A DNA stretch of 64,000 nucleotides from Marmoricola sp. (GTDB lineage: Bacteria; Actinomycetota; Actinomycetes; Propionibacteriales; Nocardioidaceae). Below are positions 8,484-17,528 of the stretch, piece after piece. The notes under the pieces are model-generated. The model searched no databases. It was not told the DNA's origin and was given only the letters and a program-made list of their open reading frames with translations. The stretch spans positions 1 to 64,000 of the forward strand of contig JAOPXK010000024.1 of the NCBI GenBank assembly GCA_025965195.1. Reading direction: 5' to 3'. A program made the position numbers and the translations under genes. Every line of letters starts with the position of its first letter. Positions within the stretch are counted from its first letter, which is position 1.

Positions 8484-10256
8484 CTACTCGGTGCGGGCGA
8501 GCTCCAGGGCAGCGCCGACGAGGGCCAGGTGGCTGAAGGCCTGCGGGAAGTTGCCGACCATCCGGTTGTTGGCTGCGTCGTACTCCTCGCTGAGCAGGCC
8601 GACGTCGTTGCACAGGCCCACGAGGCGGTCCATCAGGGCCGTTGCGTCGTCGCGCCGTCCGGCTGCGGCGTACGCCGAGACCAGCCAGAACGAGCACGCC
8701 AGGAACGGGTGCTCGTCGCCCGACAACCCGTCGACGCCGCTCTGGGTGCGGTAGCGAAGCAGGAACCCGTCACGCATCAGCTCCTGCTCGATCCGCTCGA
8801 TCGTGCCGAGCATCCGGGGGTCGTCGCCGTCGATGAACCCGACCAGCGGCAGGACCAGCAACGACGCGTCGACCTCGTCGGTGTCGTAGTGCTGGGTGAA
8901 CGTGTTGCGCTCCACGTCGAAGCCATTGCTCATCACCTCGTCACGGACCTTCTCGCGAAGCGCCTTCCACTCCTCGAGCGGACCCTCCAGGCCGTGCTTC
9001 TCGATCCCCTCGATGGCCCGGTCGAACGCGGCCCAGACCAGCACCCGACTGTGCGTGAAGTGGCGCAGCGGGCCCCGGATCTCCCACAGCCCGTTGTCCG
9101 GGCGCTGCCAGTCGAGGGCCAGCTGGCTGATCAGCGTTCGTTGCAGCGCCCAGCTGTCCTCCGACTCCTCGATGCCCTTGTCACGCGCGTCGGCGAGGGC
9201 GCACATCACCTCGCCGAGTACGTCGGTCTGCCGCTGGTCGACCGCGCCGTTGCCGATCCGGACCGGCTTCGAACCGGCGTAGCCTGCGAGATGGGGCAGC
9301 TCGCGCTCGGGAAGGTCGCGGCCGCCGTCGACGGTGTACATCACCTGCAGGTCCTCGGGATCCCCGGCGACCGCACGGAGCAGCCAGTTGCGCCAGAGCC
9401 GCGCCTCGTCGGCACGGTTGCAGCCGAGCAGCGCCTGCAGGGTCAGGGCGGCGTCCCGCAGCCAGCAGAACCGGTAGTCCCAGTTGCGCTCGCCGCCGAA
9501 GTCCTCGGGCAGGGACGTGGTTGGCGCGGCGACGATGCCACCGGTCTCGACATGGGTGAGCAGCCGGAGGGTGACGAGGGACCGGATCACCGTCTCGCGC
9601 CAGGGGCCGTCGTACTCGCAGGCGTCCGCCCAGCTCTGCTCGTCCTCCAGTGTGGTGACCAGCATCTCGCCGTACTCCAGGCGTTTGGGGAGGTCGTGGT
9701 GCGACGGGATCCAGATGGTGGCGAAGGTGAGCTCGTCGCCCTCGACCAGGTCGAACTCGTCCTCGTGGCGCCCATCGACCGCCTTGGGCAGCCGCGGCCC
9801 GGCCAGGATCAGCCGGTCGGGGCCGGCTGTGGCGACGATGACCTCCTCGCCGTCGCGGTTCTCGCGATGCACCCAGGGCCTGATCCGGCCGTAGCCGAAC
9901 CGCACGCACCACTCGTGCCGTACCCGGACCGTGCCGTCGATGCACCGGATCCGGCGGATCAGGTCGGCGCGCGCGTCGCGGGTGGGCATCATGTCGGTGA
10001 CGATGACGCGCCCGGTGGCCGTCGAGTATGTCGTCTCCAGAACCGTCGAGTCGGCGATGTAGCGGCGGACCTCGGAGATCGGGTCGACCGGACCGAGGAG
10101 CCATCGTCCGTTGCCCTCGTCACCGAGCAGGGCAGCGAAGCACGCGGGGGAGTCGAAGCGGGGAAGACAGAGCCAGTCGACGGAGCCGTCACGGCCGACG
10201 AGCGCAGCAGTGTGCCCGTCGCCGAGGACGGCGTAGTCCTCAATCGGGAGCGCCAT
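8484..10256 (-). CDS. glycoside hydrolase family 15 protein (glucoamylase/trehalase type)
   Basis: 590 residues from ATG 10256. The N-terminal signature ALPIEDYAVLGDGHTAALVGRDGSVDWLCLPR is typical of the actinobacterial GH15 group that includes mycobacterial trehalase; the (alpha/alpha)6 barrel has the NWDYRFCWLRDAALTLQALL block. No signal peptide, so the enzyme is cytosolic and acts on trehalose or short glucans. A TACGGT box seven bases upstream of this ATG suggests a leaderless mRNA and supports it over the more upstream start at 10295. Confidence 0.85.
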   Translation of the reverse strand: MALPIEDYAVLGDGHTAALVGRDGSVDWLCLPRFDSPACFAALLGDEGNGRWLLGPVDPISEVRRYIADSTVLETTYSTATGRVIVTDMMPTRDARADLIRRIRCIDGTVRVRHEWCVRFGYGRIRPWVHRENRDGEEVIVATAGPDRLILAGPRLPKAVDGRHEDEFDLVEGDELTFATIWIPSHHDLPKRLEYGEMLVTTLEDEQSWADACEYDGPWRETVIRSLVTLRLLTHVETGGIVAAPTTSLPEDFGGERNWDYRFCWLRDAALTLQALLGCNRADEARLWRNWLLRAVAGDPEDLQVMYTVDGGRDLPERELPHLAGYAGSKPVRIGNGAVDQRQTDVLGEVMCALADARDKGIEESEDSWALQRTLISQLALDWQRPDNGLWEIRGPLRHFTHSRVLVWAAFDRAIEGIEKHGLEGPLEEWKALREKVRDEVMSNGFDVERNTFTQHYDTDEVDASLLVLPLVGFIDGDDPRMLGTIERIEQELMRDGFLLRYRTQSGVDGLSGDEHPFLACSFWLVSAYAAAGRRDDATALMDRLVGLCNDVGLLSEEYDAANNRMVGNFPQAFSHLALVGAALELARTE

Positions 10257-10263
10257 GAACGCA

Positions 10264-10269
10264 ACCGTA
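10264..10269 (-). promoter_or_regulatory. -10 box of leaderless promoter, GH15 gene
   Basis: TACGGT on the minus strand, seven bases before ATG 10256, with no Shine-Dalgarno sequence between. Confidence 0.5.
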
Positions 10270-10364
10270 GCGACGAGGCCAATCCCAGAAAACAATCAGG
10301 GGTGCTTGATTTGCTGGCGGCGACCGAATAGCGTCCGGCCAGCGACCTGCCAATGGAGGAACCA

Positions 10365-12131
10365 ATGCCCTCGACCTTGCCTGACACCGTGACCGCCGCG
10401 TTCCAGGAGACGGCCAGGATCGACCCCGATGCGGTCGCGATCCGTACCCCGGGCGATGTCGTCACGATCACCTGGCGGGAGTACGCCGCCCGGGTCCGCA
10501 ACGCAGCCGAGGGCCTGCACAAGCTCGGCGTACGCCGTGGCGACACGGTCGGGATCATGCTGACCAACCGGCCCGAGTTCGCGATCGTCGATGCCGGCGC
10601 GATGCACCTGGGGGCAACCTCGTTCTCGATCTACAACACGTCGTCGCCCGAGCAGGTCGAGTACCTCTTCTCCAACGCGGAGAACAAGATCGTGATCACC
10701 GAGCTGGCGTTCCTCGAGGTGATCCGGGCAGCGAAGACCGACAGCGTCGAGCAGATCGTGGTCGTCGACGGCAAGCCCGAAGGCACCCTCTCGCTCGCGG
10801 AGCTCGAGGCGACCAAGGACGACTCCTTCGACTTCGACGCGACCTGGCGGGCCGTCGAGCCGTCCGACGTGGCCACCCTGATCTACACCTCCGGCACGAC
10901 CGGCCCGCCGAAGGGCGTCCAGCTCACCCACGCCAACCTGATCAGCACGTCGCGGGCCGCGCTCCAGGTCGCACCGGCCTCGTTCGGCGACCGGATCACC
11001 TCGTTCCTGCCATCGGCGCACATCGCCGACCGGGCCTCCGCTCAGTACTTCCAGGCCATCGTCGGCGTGCAGGTCACCCATGTCTCCGACCCGCGGAAGA
11101 TCGCCGAGGCACTGCCTGACTGCAAGCCGACGATCTGGTTCGCCGTACCCCGGGTATGGGAGAAGATCAAGATGGGCGTCGAGGCGAAGGTCGCCGCCGA
11201 GCAGAGCCCGGTCAAGAAGGCGCTCGGCTCCTGGGCGCTGGGCCTCGCCGCGAAGAACGGTGCAGCGAAGCTGGCCGGCACCTCGCTGAACCCGATCGAC
11301 AGGGTTCAGCTCGCCCTGGCGGACCGGCTGGTGCTCTCCAGGATTCGCGAGGCGCTCGGACTCTCCGAGCTCAAGTGGGCGTGGTCCGGCGCGGCAGCGA
11401 TCGCGCCCGAGACACTCCAGTTCTTCATGGGTCTGGGCATCGAGGTGTGCGAGCTGTGGGGGATGTCCGAGATGACCGGTGCCGGCACGATCAACCCGCC
11501 CGGCAAGGCCAAGGTCGGCACGGTCGGGCCCGCCCTGCCGGGGACCGAGCTCAAGCTCGCCGAGGACGGCGAGGTGCTGTTCCGCGGGCCCGGCAACATG
11601 CCCGGCTATCGCAGGGATCCCGAGAAGACCGCCGAGGCCCTCGATGCCGACGGCTGGATCCACACCGGTGACATCGGCACCCTCGACGCCGACGGCTACC
11701 TGACGATCGTCGACCGCAAGAAGGAGCTGATCATCAGCGCGGCCGGCAAGAACATGTCGCCGTCCAACATCGAGAACACCCTCAAGGTGACCACGCCGCT
11801 GGCCGCGACGATCTCGGTCATCGGCGACGCGAAGCCCTACAACGTCGCCCTCGTCAGCCTCGACCCGGACGCGGTCGCGGCGTACGCCGAGAAGGCTGGT
11901 GTGGCTGCCGATCCCGCTGTCCTCTCGAAGGACCCCGGCCTGATCGCCGAGATCCAGAAGGGCATCGACCTCGGCAACGCCAAGCTCTCACGGGTCGAGC
12001 AGGTCAAGAAGTTCGACATCGTTGCGACGTACTGGCTGCCCGGCGGCGACGAGCTCACCCCGACCCTCAAGCTCAAGCGCAAGCCGATCGCCGCGAAGTA
12101 CGCCGACGCGATCGCCGACCTCTACGCCTAG
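10365..12131 (+). CDS. long-chain fatty acid-CoA ligase (AMP-forming), FadD15-like
   Basis: 588 residues from ATG 10365, which follows a GGAGGA site (10355-10360); an in-frame ATG at 10353 is less likely. It activates fatty acids to acyl-CoA through an acyl-adenylate. The P-loop motif YTSGTTGPPKG lies near residue 177; the C-terminal hinge has GDIGTLDADGYLTIVDRKKE and the catalytic-lysine region. No membrane segment is obvious. The TetR gene follows after four bases and may control it. Confidence 0.88.
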   Translation: MPSTLPDTVTAAFQETARIDPDAVAIRTPGDVVTITWREYAARVRNAAEGLHKLGVRRGDTVGIMLTNRPEFAIVDAGAMHLGATSFSIYNTSSPEQVEYLFSNAENKIVITELAFLEVIRAAKTDSVEQIVVVDGKPEGTLSLAELEATKDDSFDFDATWRAVEPSDVATLIYTSGTTGPPKGVQLTHANLISTSRAALQVAPASFGDRITSFLPSAHIADRASAQYFQAIVGVQVTHVSDPRKIAEALPDCKPTIWFAVPRVWEKIKMGVEAKVAAEQSPVKKALGSWALGLAAKNGAAKLAGTSLNPIDRVQLALADRLVLSRIREALGLSELKWAWSGAAAIAPETLQFFMGLGIEVCELWGMSEMTGAGTINPPGKAKVGTVGPALPGTELKLAEDGEVLFRGPGNMPGYRRDPEKTAEALDADGWIHTGDIGTLDADGYLTIVDRKKELIISAAGKNMSPSNIENTLKVTTPLAATISVIGDAKPYNVALVSLDPDAVAAYAEKAGVAADPAVLSKDPGLIAEIQKGIDLGNAKLSRVEQVKKFDIVATYWLPGGDELTPTLKLKRKPIAAKYADAIADLYA

Positions 12132-12166
12132 CCCAGTGAAAGGCCCAGTGACAGGCCCAGTGACAT
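12131..12166 (+). repeat. 12-bp tandem repeat carrying three in-frame GTG start codons
   Basis: Unit GCCCAGTGA(A/C)AG repeats nearly three times. It places GTG codons at 12136, 12148 and 12160 in one frame at the beginning of the TetR gene; only 12148 has a purine-rich AAAGG at useful distance. Confidence 0.75.
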
Positions 12167-12921
12167 CGACTCGGGAACCGCAGCAGGATCGCAGCCGCGT
12201 CACGCGGGCGAACCTGCTCTCGGCGACGATCGACTGCCTCGCCGACTCCGGCCTCGCCGGCACCACGGTCAGCAGGGTTGCCTCTCGGGCGGGGGTCTCC
12301 CGTGGTGCCGCCCAGCACCACTTCGCCAGCCGCGACGAGCTGATCGCCGCAGCCTCCGTGCAGGTGGTCGACGAGGTCCGGGCGACGATCGAGGAACGCG
12401 GTGCCCGGTTGCGAGCGGCGCCGGACCGGACGTTTGCGCTGCTGGAGATCCTGCTGGAGGCGTACGCCGGGACGGCAGGCCGGGCAGCGACGGCGGTGTG
12501 GGTCGCGGCATCGGCCGACCCGGCGCTCAGGGAGCGCGTCATCGGGTTGGCACGCGAGTTCGACAGCGCGATCCACCAGATCATCCGCGACGTGCTCGGC
12601 TCGGACGACACCCAGCCCGGCGTACGCGAGAGCATCCTGCTCACCACCACGATGCTGCGTGGCATCGGGACGTCAGCGCTGGTGGTGGATCCCGGCACGC
12701 ACTGGCTGGCACCGCTCGAGCAGTGGGCCGGCATGCTTGAGTCCGTCCCTGGCGCCGTACGGGGAGGGAGTACGTCAGCACCAAGCCCCGAGCGACATCA
12801 CCCGCTGCAACCGCAGGTCGGCGTCGAGGACGACGAGGTCGGCATCCAGGCCAGCCGCGATCCGGCCGCAGCTGTCGGCGAGGTTGAGCACCCGGGCCGG
12901 ATTCCCGGAGGCCGCAGCTGA
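12136..12921 (+). CDS. TetR family transcriptional regulator
   Basis: 261 residues from the first GTG (12148 or 12160 may be the real start). The N-terminal HTH is canonical: RANLLSATIDCLADSGLAGT, then VSRVASRAGVSRGAAQHHFASRDELI. The C-terminal ligand-binding half is helical. It lies four bases after the acyl-CoA ligase, suggesting co-transcription and control of lipid genes. The last 49 codons run across the 3' end of the convergent nagA gene (147-bp overlap); that tail is Pro/Glu/Arg-rich with no known fold and may be read-through. Confidence 0.85.
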   Translation: MKGPVTGPVTSTREPQQDRSRVTRANLLSATIDCLADSGLAGTTVSRVASRAGVSRGAAQHHFASRDELIAAASVQVVDEVRATIEERGARLRAAPDRTFALLEILLEAYAGTAGRAATAVWVAASADPALRERVIGLAREFDSAIHQIIRDVLGSDDTQPGVRESILLTTTMLRGIGTSALVVDPGTHWLAPLEQWAGMLESVPGAVRGGSTSAPSPERHHPLQPQVGVEDDEVGIQASRDPAAAVGEVEHPGRIPGGRS

Positions 12922-13899
12922 GGCGGCCTCGATGCTGAGACCGCTGTCGAGCACGGCTCGGCGCAGGGCCACGTCCATCGTGAGCGTGCTGCCGGCGAGC
13001 GACCCGGACGGCAGCCGTGCCTCACCCTCCAGCACCGTGACGATCTGGTCACCGAGGGTGAACTCGCCGTCGCCCGCTCCCGCTGCTCCCATCGCATCGG
13101 TCACGAGGACGAGCCTGCCCGCATCGCGGGCGACCAGCGCGGTGACCATCGGGTGCACGTGCAGGCCGTCGTTGATGACCTCGCAGGTCAGCCGGTCGAG
13201 CGCGGCAAGCACCACCCCGGGCTCGCGATGATCGAACGGCCGCATCCCGTTGCACAGGTGGGTCGCGAGGCTTGCGCCGGCCTCGACGCCCGCAACCGCC
13301 TCGGCGTACGTCGCATCCGAGTGCCCGATCGCCGCGACGACCTCTGCCGCCACCGCATCCGCGATCAGGTCGAGCGCGCCGGGAAGCTCGGGGGCGATCG
13401 TGATGCAGCGCAGGGTTCCGCGGGCAGCGGCCAGCAGTTCCGCGAACGTCTCCCGGTCGGGCAGCAGCAGGTTCGCCGGGTTCTGCGCGCCGCGTCGCTC
13501 GGGTGACAGGAACGGGCCCTCCAGGTGCGCACCGACCACGTGGCCCGACGTCGATGGACCGAAGGCAATCAGGTCGGCGATCCAGCCGAGCTGTCTGGCG
13601 AGGTCGTCCAGAGGCGCGGCTGCGAGCGAGATCAGAGTCCTGGTGGTGCCGTGGCTCCGGTGGAAGGCGACGGCAGCAGCCAGGTCGCGAGCCGTGCTCG
13701 CCACATCGTGTCCGCCGCCGCCGTGCACGTGGATGTCGATGAACCCCGGGAGCAGCCAGGCGCCGGCGAGATCAAGGGCGTCTCCAGGAGGGGCCGTGCC
13801 GTTGCCGACCGCCGCGATCCTGGTCCCGTCGACCTGGACCCAGCCGTCGGTGAGGACGCCGTCGGCCGTGACGACCCGGGCGTTGGTCAAGACGATCAT
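12775..13899 (-). CDS. nagA: N-acetylgalactosamine/N-acetylglucosamine-6-phosphate deacetylase
   Basis: 374 residues, amidohydrolase fold. Metal and catalytic positions are present: DIHVHGG, HLEGPF, AIGHSDAT, ATHLCNGM and VTDAMG. It removes acetate from the amino-sugar 6-phosphate. ATG 13899 overlaps the end of the aldolase gene by four bases (ATGA). It is the last gene of the amino-sugar operon; the pathway context suggests the GalNAc version (AgaA), but specificity cannot be told from sequence. Confidence 0.9.
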   Translation of the reverse strand: MIVLTNARVVTADGVLTDGWVQVDGTRIAAVGNGTAPPGDALDLAGAWLLPGFIDIHVHGGGGHDVASTARDLAAAVAFHRSHGTTRTLISLAAAPLDDLARQLGWIADLIAFGPSTSGHVVGAHLEGPFLSPERRGAQNPANLLLPDRETFAELLAAARGTLRCITIAPELPGALDLIADAVAAEVVAAIGHSDATYAEAVAGVEAGASLATHLCNGMRPFDHREPGVVLAALDRLTCEVINDGLHVHPMVTALVARDAGRLVLVTDAMGAAGAGDGEFTLGDQIVTVLEGEARLPSGSLAGSTLTMDVALRRAVLDSGLSIEAASAAASGNPARVLNLADSCGRIAAGLDADLVVLDADLRLQRVMSLGAWC

Positions 13900-14747
13900 G
13901 GCCGGCCGCAGACGACGTCGATGAGCTGGGCAGCCGCAACGGCGACGGCCTCGCGCGCCGGTGCGAGGTACTTCCGGGGATCGGACGACGACCCGCTCGC
14001 CACCCCCTGGCGGACGGCGTCGGTGTAGGCGATGTTGAGCGCCGTCCCGATGTTGACCTTGACGATGCCGGCCGTGATCGCGGCTCGCAGCTCGTCGTCG
14101 GGTACGCCGGACGAGCCGTGCAGCACCAGCGGGACCGGAACTCTTTCGCGCAGCCGGGTGATCAGCTCGAGGTCGAGGGTGGCGGTCCGCTCGGTCATCG
14201 CGTGCGAGCTGCCGACCGCGACGGCCAGGCCGTCGACGCCCGTCTCGGCCACGAAGGCGGCGGCCTCCTCCGGGTCGGTGAAGACGCCAGCGGCATGGGC
14301 GCTGACCGGCGCATCCGGCTTGCCGCCGACGTACCCGAGCTCGGCCTCCAGCCACAGACCCGCGTCGTGCGCCCAGGTGACCGCCTGCCTGGTCGAGGAC
14401 ACGTTGTCGCGGTAGGGCAGCGCGCCCGCGTCGTACATCGCCGAGGAGAAGCCCGCATCGGCGGCCCGGTGCAGCAGGTCGGTGTCCTCGACGTGGTCGA
14501 GGTGCAGCGCCAGGTCGGCCCCCGCGCACTCCGCGAGCGCAGCCATTGCACGCGCGATCGGGAGGACCGACCCGCGGTGGAAACGGACCGCGTTGTGGCT
14601 GAGCTGCAGGATGACGCCGCGTCCGGCGCGCTCGGCTGCCGACGCGATGCCCTCCGCGTGCTCGAGGGTGATCACGTTGAACGCGGGGATGCCGTGCCCG
14701 GCGCGGCGGGCCGCGTCGACGAGGTCGGCCGTCCTGACGAGTGCCAC
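13896..14747 (-). CDS. class II ketose-1,6-bisphosphate aldolase, probably tagatose-bisphosphate (AgaY/KbaY type)
   Basis: 283 residues. Zinc and catalytic motifs of class II aldolases are present: LHLDHVED near residue 80, AELGYVGG near 135, VLHGSSG near 208 and VNIGTAL near 231. It splits a ketose bisphosphate into DHAP and glyceraldehyde-3-phosphate. The GTG start abuts the PfkB gene stop directly. With a kinase and a deaminase/isomerase in the operon, tagatose-1,6-bisphosphate is the likely substrate; fructose-1,6-bisphosphate is the alternative. Confidence 0.82.
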   Translation of the reverse strand: MALVRTADLVDAARRAGHGIPAFNVITLEHAEGIASAAERAGRGVILQLSHNAVRFHRGSVLPIARAMAALAECAGADLALHLDHVEDTDLLHRAADAGFSSAMYDAGALPYRDNVSSTRQAVTWAHDAGLWLEAELGYVGGKPDAPVSAHAAGVFTDPEEAAAFVAETGVDGLAVAVGSSHAMTERTATLDLELITRLRERVPVPLVLHGSSGVPDDELRAAITAGIVKVNIGTALNIAYTDAVRQGVASGSSSDPRKYLAPAREAVAVAAAQLIDVVCGRP

Positions 14748-15683
14748 TCAGACCTCCTCCACCTGGATGGTGTTGCGCAGCTCGGCGGCCAGTCTCGCGT
14801 CGAAGTCGCCGGCCAGCGGCGCCGCCACCGCCGCGGCTGCGACGGCCGCGGCGTTCCGCAGCAGCTCGGGCCAGTCTTGACCCTTCGTCAGCCCGTCGGC
14901 CAGTGCCGCGGCCAGGGCGTCACCGGCACCGGTCGGGTTGCCGTGCACCAACCGGCCCGGCCGGACGGCGTAGGACTTGCCGGGCGTGACGGCAACGAAC
15001 CCCTCTGCGCCTTGCGAGACGATCGCAGTCTTCGCTCCGTGCTTGACCAGCAGCTCCGCCGCCTCGGTGGCATCGTCGGTCGTCCTCGCAGGCCGGCCGA
15101 GGAGGGTGGCCACCTCGTTGGCATTCGGTTTGGCGATCTCGGGTCCCTGCGCGAGCGCCTCGTGGAGAAGCTCACCCTCGGCGTCGATGATCACCGCGGC
15201 TCCGGCGGTGTGCGCGGTCCCGGTCAGTTCGGCGTACGCCGACGCGGGGATGCCCGGGGGGACGCTGCCCGAGAGCACCACGACACCAGCGGCGGCGACG
15301 AGCCCGGCGTAGCTCTCGAGGAACGCTCGCCACTCCTCGGCGGTGACCAGCGGACCGGCCTCGTTGAACACCGTCACCTCGGCACCGTGGACCACGGCCA
15401 TCGTGCGGCGTGACTCGCCGGCGATCGGGACGAGCTCGGCAGTGAGACCGGCGAGACCGGTGAGACCGGCTAGATCGGCGGCCACCTGAGCACCGGTGCT
15501 TCCTCCAGCCAGACCGGTGAGCACGACGTCCTGGCCAAGGCTGGTCAACACCCGGGCGACGTTGACGCCCTTGCCTCCGGCGCGTGCCCCCACGGTGGCC
15601 ACCCGATGCGAGCTGCCGGGCACCAGCCCCGGCACGGTGTACGTCGTGTCGATCGCAATGTTCAGACAGACCGTCAGGATCAC
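14748..15683 (-). CDS. PfkB-family hexose-phosphate kinase (tagatose-6-phosphate or 1-phosphofructokinase type)
   Basis: 311 residues from GTG 15683, which overlaps the ROK gene stop (GTGA). N-terminal LTVCLNIAIDTTYTV and ARAGGKGVNVARVL are the sugar-binding motifs of the LacC/FruK group; the C-terminal GNPTGAGDALAAALADGL is the PfkB ATP/catalytic-base signature. Expected step: tagatose-6-phosphate to tagatose-1,6-bisphosphate. Codons near 15430-15480 form an imperfect 9-bp repeat encoding Gly-Leu-Ala/Thr units. Confidence 0.85.
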   Translation of the reverse strand: MILTVCLNIAIDTTYTVPGLVPGSSHRVATVGARAGGKGVNVARVLTSLGQDVVLTGLAGGSTGAQVAADLAGLTGLAGLTAELVPIAGESRRTMAVVHGAEVTVFNEAGPLVTAEEWRAFLESYAGLVAAAGVVVLSGSVPPGIPASAYAELTGTAHTAGAAVIIDAEGELLHEALAQGPEIAKPNANEVATLLGRPARTTDDATEAAELLVKHGAKTAIVSQGAEGFVAVTPGKSYAVRPGRLVHGNPTGAGDALAAALADGLTKGQDWPELLRNAAAVAAAAVAAPLAGDFDARLAAELRNTIQVEEV

Positions 15684-16615
15684 GCCGGCTCCGGCCAGTT
15701 CACGAAGCCGTCGCTTCCCGCCAGCTGCCAGGCCTGCAGGCCGGCACCGAGCTGACCGGCTCGACGGCCGAGCGGGGAGAGGACGATCTGCGGAGTCGAA
15801 CGCCAGACCAGCATCGAGGCGACACCCTCGCGGACGCCATCCACCAGGCAGCTGCCGGCGTCGGCCAGGCCACCGCCCAGGACGACGACCGACGGATCGA
15901 AGAGCATCGCGTACGTCGTCAGCGCGATGGACAGCGCTTCGACCGCCTCCGACCACACCGCGCCCGCGACGTCATCGGTGTCCAGGATCGCCAGCAGCTC
16001 GTCGGCCCCAGCGAGGTCGCGGCCGGACCTCGCGGCGTACCTCCGGACCAGGGCACCGGCCGACGCATAGGTCTCCAGGCAGCCGAGCTGCCCGCAGGCG
16101 CATCGCTCTCCACCCGGATGCACCGGGATGTGTCCGATCTCGCCGGCCAGGCCGGTCGCGCCCTGCACGAGCGCACCGCCGGAAACGGCCACTCCGGCGA
16201 CGCCGGTGCCGATGACCAGCACCAGGCTGTCGGTGACCCCCAGGGCGGCGCCGAGGGTCCGTTCGGCGAGCCCGGCAGCTCCGACGTCATGGCCGAAGGC
16301 GACGGGCACTCCGAGATCCCGGGCCACGAGGTCGCGCAGGGGTACGTCGTGCCAGCCGATGTTCACCGAGTACGTCGCCGTCCCGGTGGCCACATCGACC
16401 GAGCCGGGAACGACGACGGCGGCCGCGACCACGGCGCCGTCGGTCAGGTCGAGCGCGGTCCGGCGTACGGCGGCGACGACTGCATCAGGCCCCTCGTCGA
16501 CCGGCGTACGACGAACGTCCGTGCGGAGCGGCTGACCCGCATCGTCGAGCACCGACGCCTTGATCGAGGTTCCTCCGACATCGACGGCGAGCACCGTCGC
16601 AGCCGGATTCGTCAT
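15680..16615 (-). CDS. ROK-family sugar kinase
   Basis: 311 residues. ATP-binding DVGGTSIKASVLD at the N-terminus, catalytic HDVGAAGLAE, and the zinc/ROK signature CACGQLGCLETYAS near residue 180. No N-terminal HTH, so it is a kinase and not a ROK repressor. In this operon it would phosphorylate the imported N-acetyl amino sugar (AgaK/NagK role). It overlaps the SIS gene's stop by four bases. Confidence 0.88.
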   Translation of the reverse strand: MTNPAATVLAVDVGGTSIKASVLDDAGQPLRTDVRRTPVDEGPDAVVAAVRRTALDLTDGAVVAAAVVVPGSVDVATGTATYSVNIGWHDVPLRDLVARDLGVPVAFGHDVGAAGLAERTLGAALGVTDSLVLVIGTGVAGVAVSGGALVQGATGLAGEIGHIPVHPGGERCACGQLGCLETYASAGALVRRYAARSGRDLAGADELLAILDTDDVAGAVWSEAVEALSIALTTYAMLFDPSVVVLGGGLADAGSCLVDGVREGVASMLVWRSTPQIVLSPLGRRAGQLGAGLQAWQLAGSDGFVNWPEPA

Positions 16616-17502
16616 GCGGAGGCCAGGATGATCGACCTCGTCAGGTTGCGGGGGACGTCGGGGTTGAGGCCCCTGCTCTGCGCCACGGCGACGGCGTAGC
16701 GCTGGGCGCCGATCAGATGAGCCATCGGGTCGATGTCGGAGGTGACGACCAGCGCGCCGGCGCGGGTCACCTCATCGACCAGGCCGTCTGGAGGAGTGCC
16801 GAAGATCCACACGGCCGACCGGTCGTCGATGATGCTGATCGGCCCGTGCCGGAACTCCATCGCGGGGTAGGCCTCGGCCCACGCCTGCGCAGCCTCGCGA
16901 ACCTTCAGCGCGGCCTCGTTGGCCAGCCCGACGGTCCAGCCGGTGCCGAGGTAGGTGATCTGCCGGCGGTCCACGATGCCTTCCGGCAGCTCGCGCACCA
17001 GCTCCGCCTCGGCGTCGGCGATCGCAGCAGAGAGGTCCTCACCGAGGTGGCCGCGCCACAGGGCGAGGGCCGCTGTCGCGAACCGGGTCTGGACGACCGA
17101 CTGCTCGTCGGCGAAGTCGAGGGCAACGGTCTGCCTGGCGAGTGCGCCGACCGGCAGGCTCATCGAGGTGGTGATGACGGTCGAGCGCTGGGACTTCGGA
17201 AGGTTGCCGAGCAGACGGAGCACCTCCGTGGTCGTGCCCGACCTGGTGATCGCGACGACGTGGTCATAGGACCGGGTCGACGGGAACTCGGACGCTGCGA
17301 AGGCGTCGGTCTCGCCGTGGCCGTTGGACTCGCGCAGGGCCGCGAAGGCCTGCGACATGTAGAGCGAGGTGCCACAGCCGACGACGGCCACCCGGGCGCC
17401 GGACTCGGGGAGCGTGGAGCTGACGTCGGCGGTGGCGGCGAGCTCGGCGGCCTGACGCCAGGCGGCCGGCTGAGAGGCGATCTCGCCTTCGATGAACGAC
17501 AT
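16612..17502 (-). CDS. SIS-domain amino-sugar-phosphate deaminase/isomerase (AgaS or NagB-II type)
   Basis: 296 residues with two sugar-isomerase modules, like the C-terminal half of GlmS but without the glutaminase domain. First module: VVGCGTSLYMSQAFAA and AITRSGTTTEVL; second: TYLGTGWTVGLANEAALKVREAAQAWAEAYPAMEFRHGPIS. Expected reaction: galactosamine-6-phosphate to tagatose-6-phosphate plus ammonia (AgaS), or glucosamine-6-phosphate to fructose-6-phosphate. ATG 17502 has an AAGGAA site seven bases upstream. Confidence 0.82.
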   Translation of the reverse strand: MSFIEGEIASQPAAWRQAAELAATADVSSTLPESGARVAVVGCGTSLYMSQAFAALRESNGHGETDAFAASEFPSTRSYDHVVAITRSGTTTEVLRLLGNLPKSQRSTVITTSMSLPVGALARQTVALDFADEQSVVQTRFATAALALWRGHLGEDLSAAIADAEAELVRELPEGIVDRRQITYLGTGWTVGLANEAALKVREAAQAWAEAYPAMEFRHGPISIIDDRSAVWIFGTPPDGLVDEVTRAGALVVTSDIDPMAHLIGAQRYAVAVAQSRGLNPDVPRNLTRSIILASA

Positions 17503-17528
17503 GGAGATGTTCCTTCCTTGGTCAGTGG

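Noticed and set aside
8529-10331. 600-codon open frame on the plus strand
   Set aside because: It is the antisense of the GH15 gene; its product is a low-complexity Val/Asp/Arg-rich sequence without motifs, as expected for reverse frames in high-GC DNA.
13900-14529. N-terminal extension of nagA beyond 13899
   Set aside because: The extension reads the aldolase gene in the wrong frame; the NagA family start matches ATG 13899.
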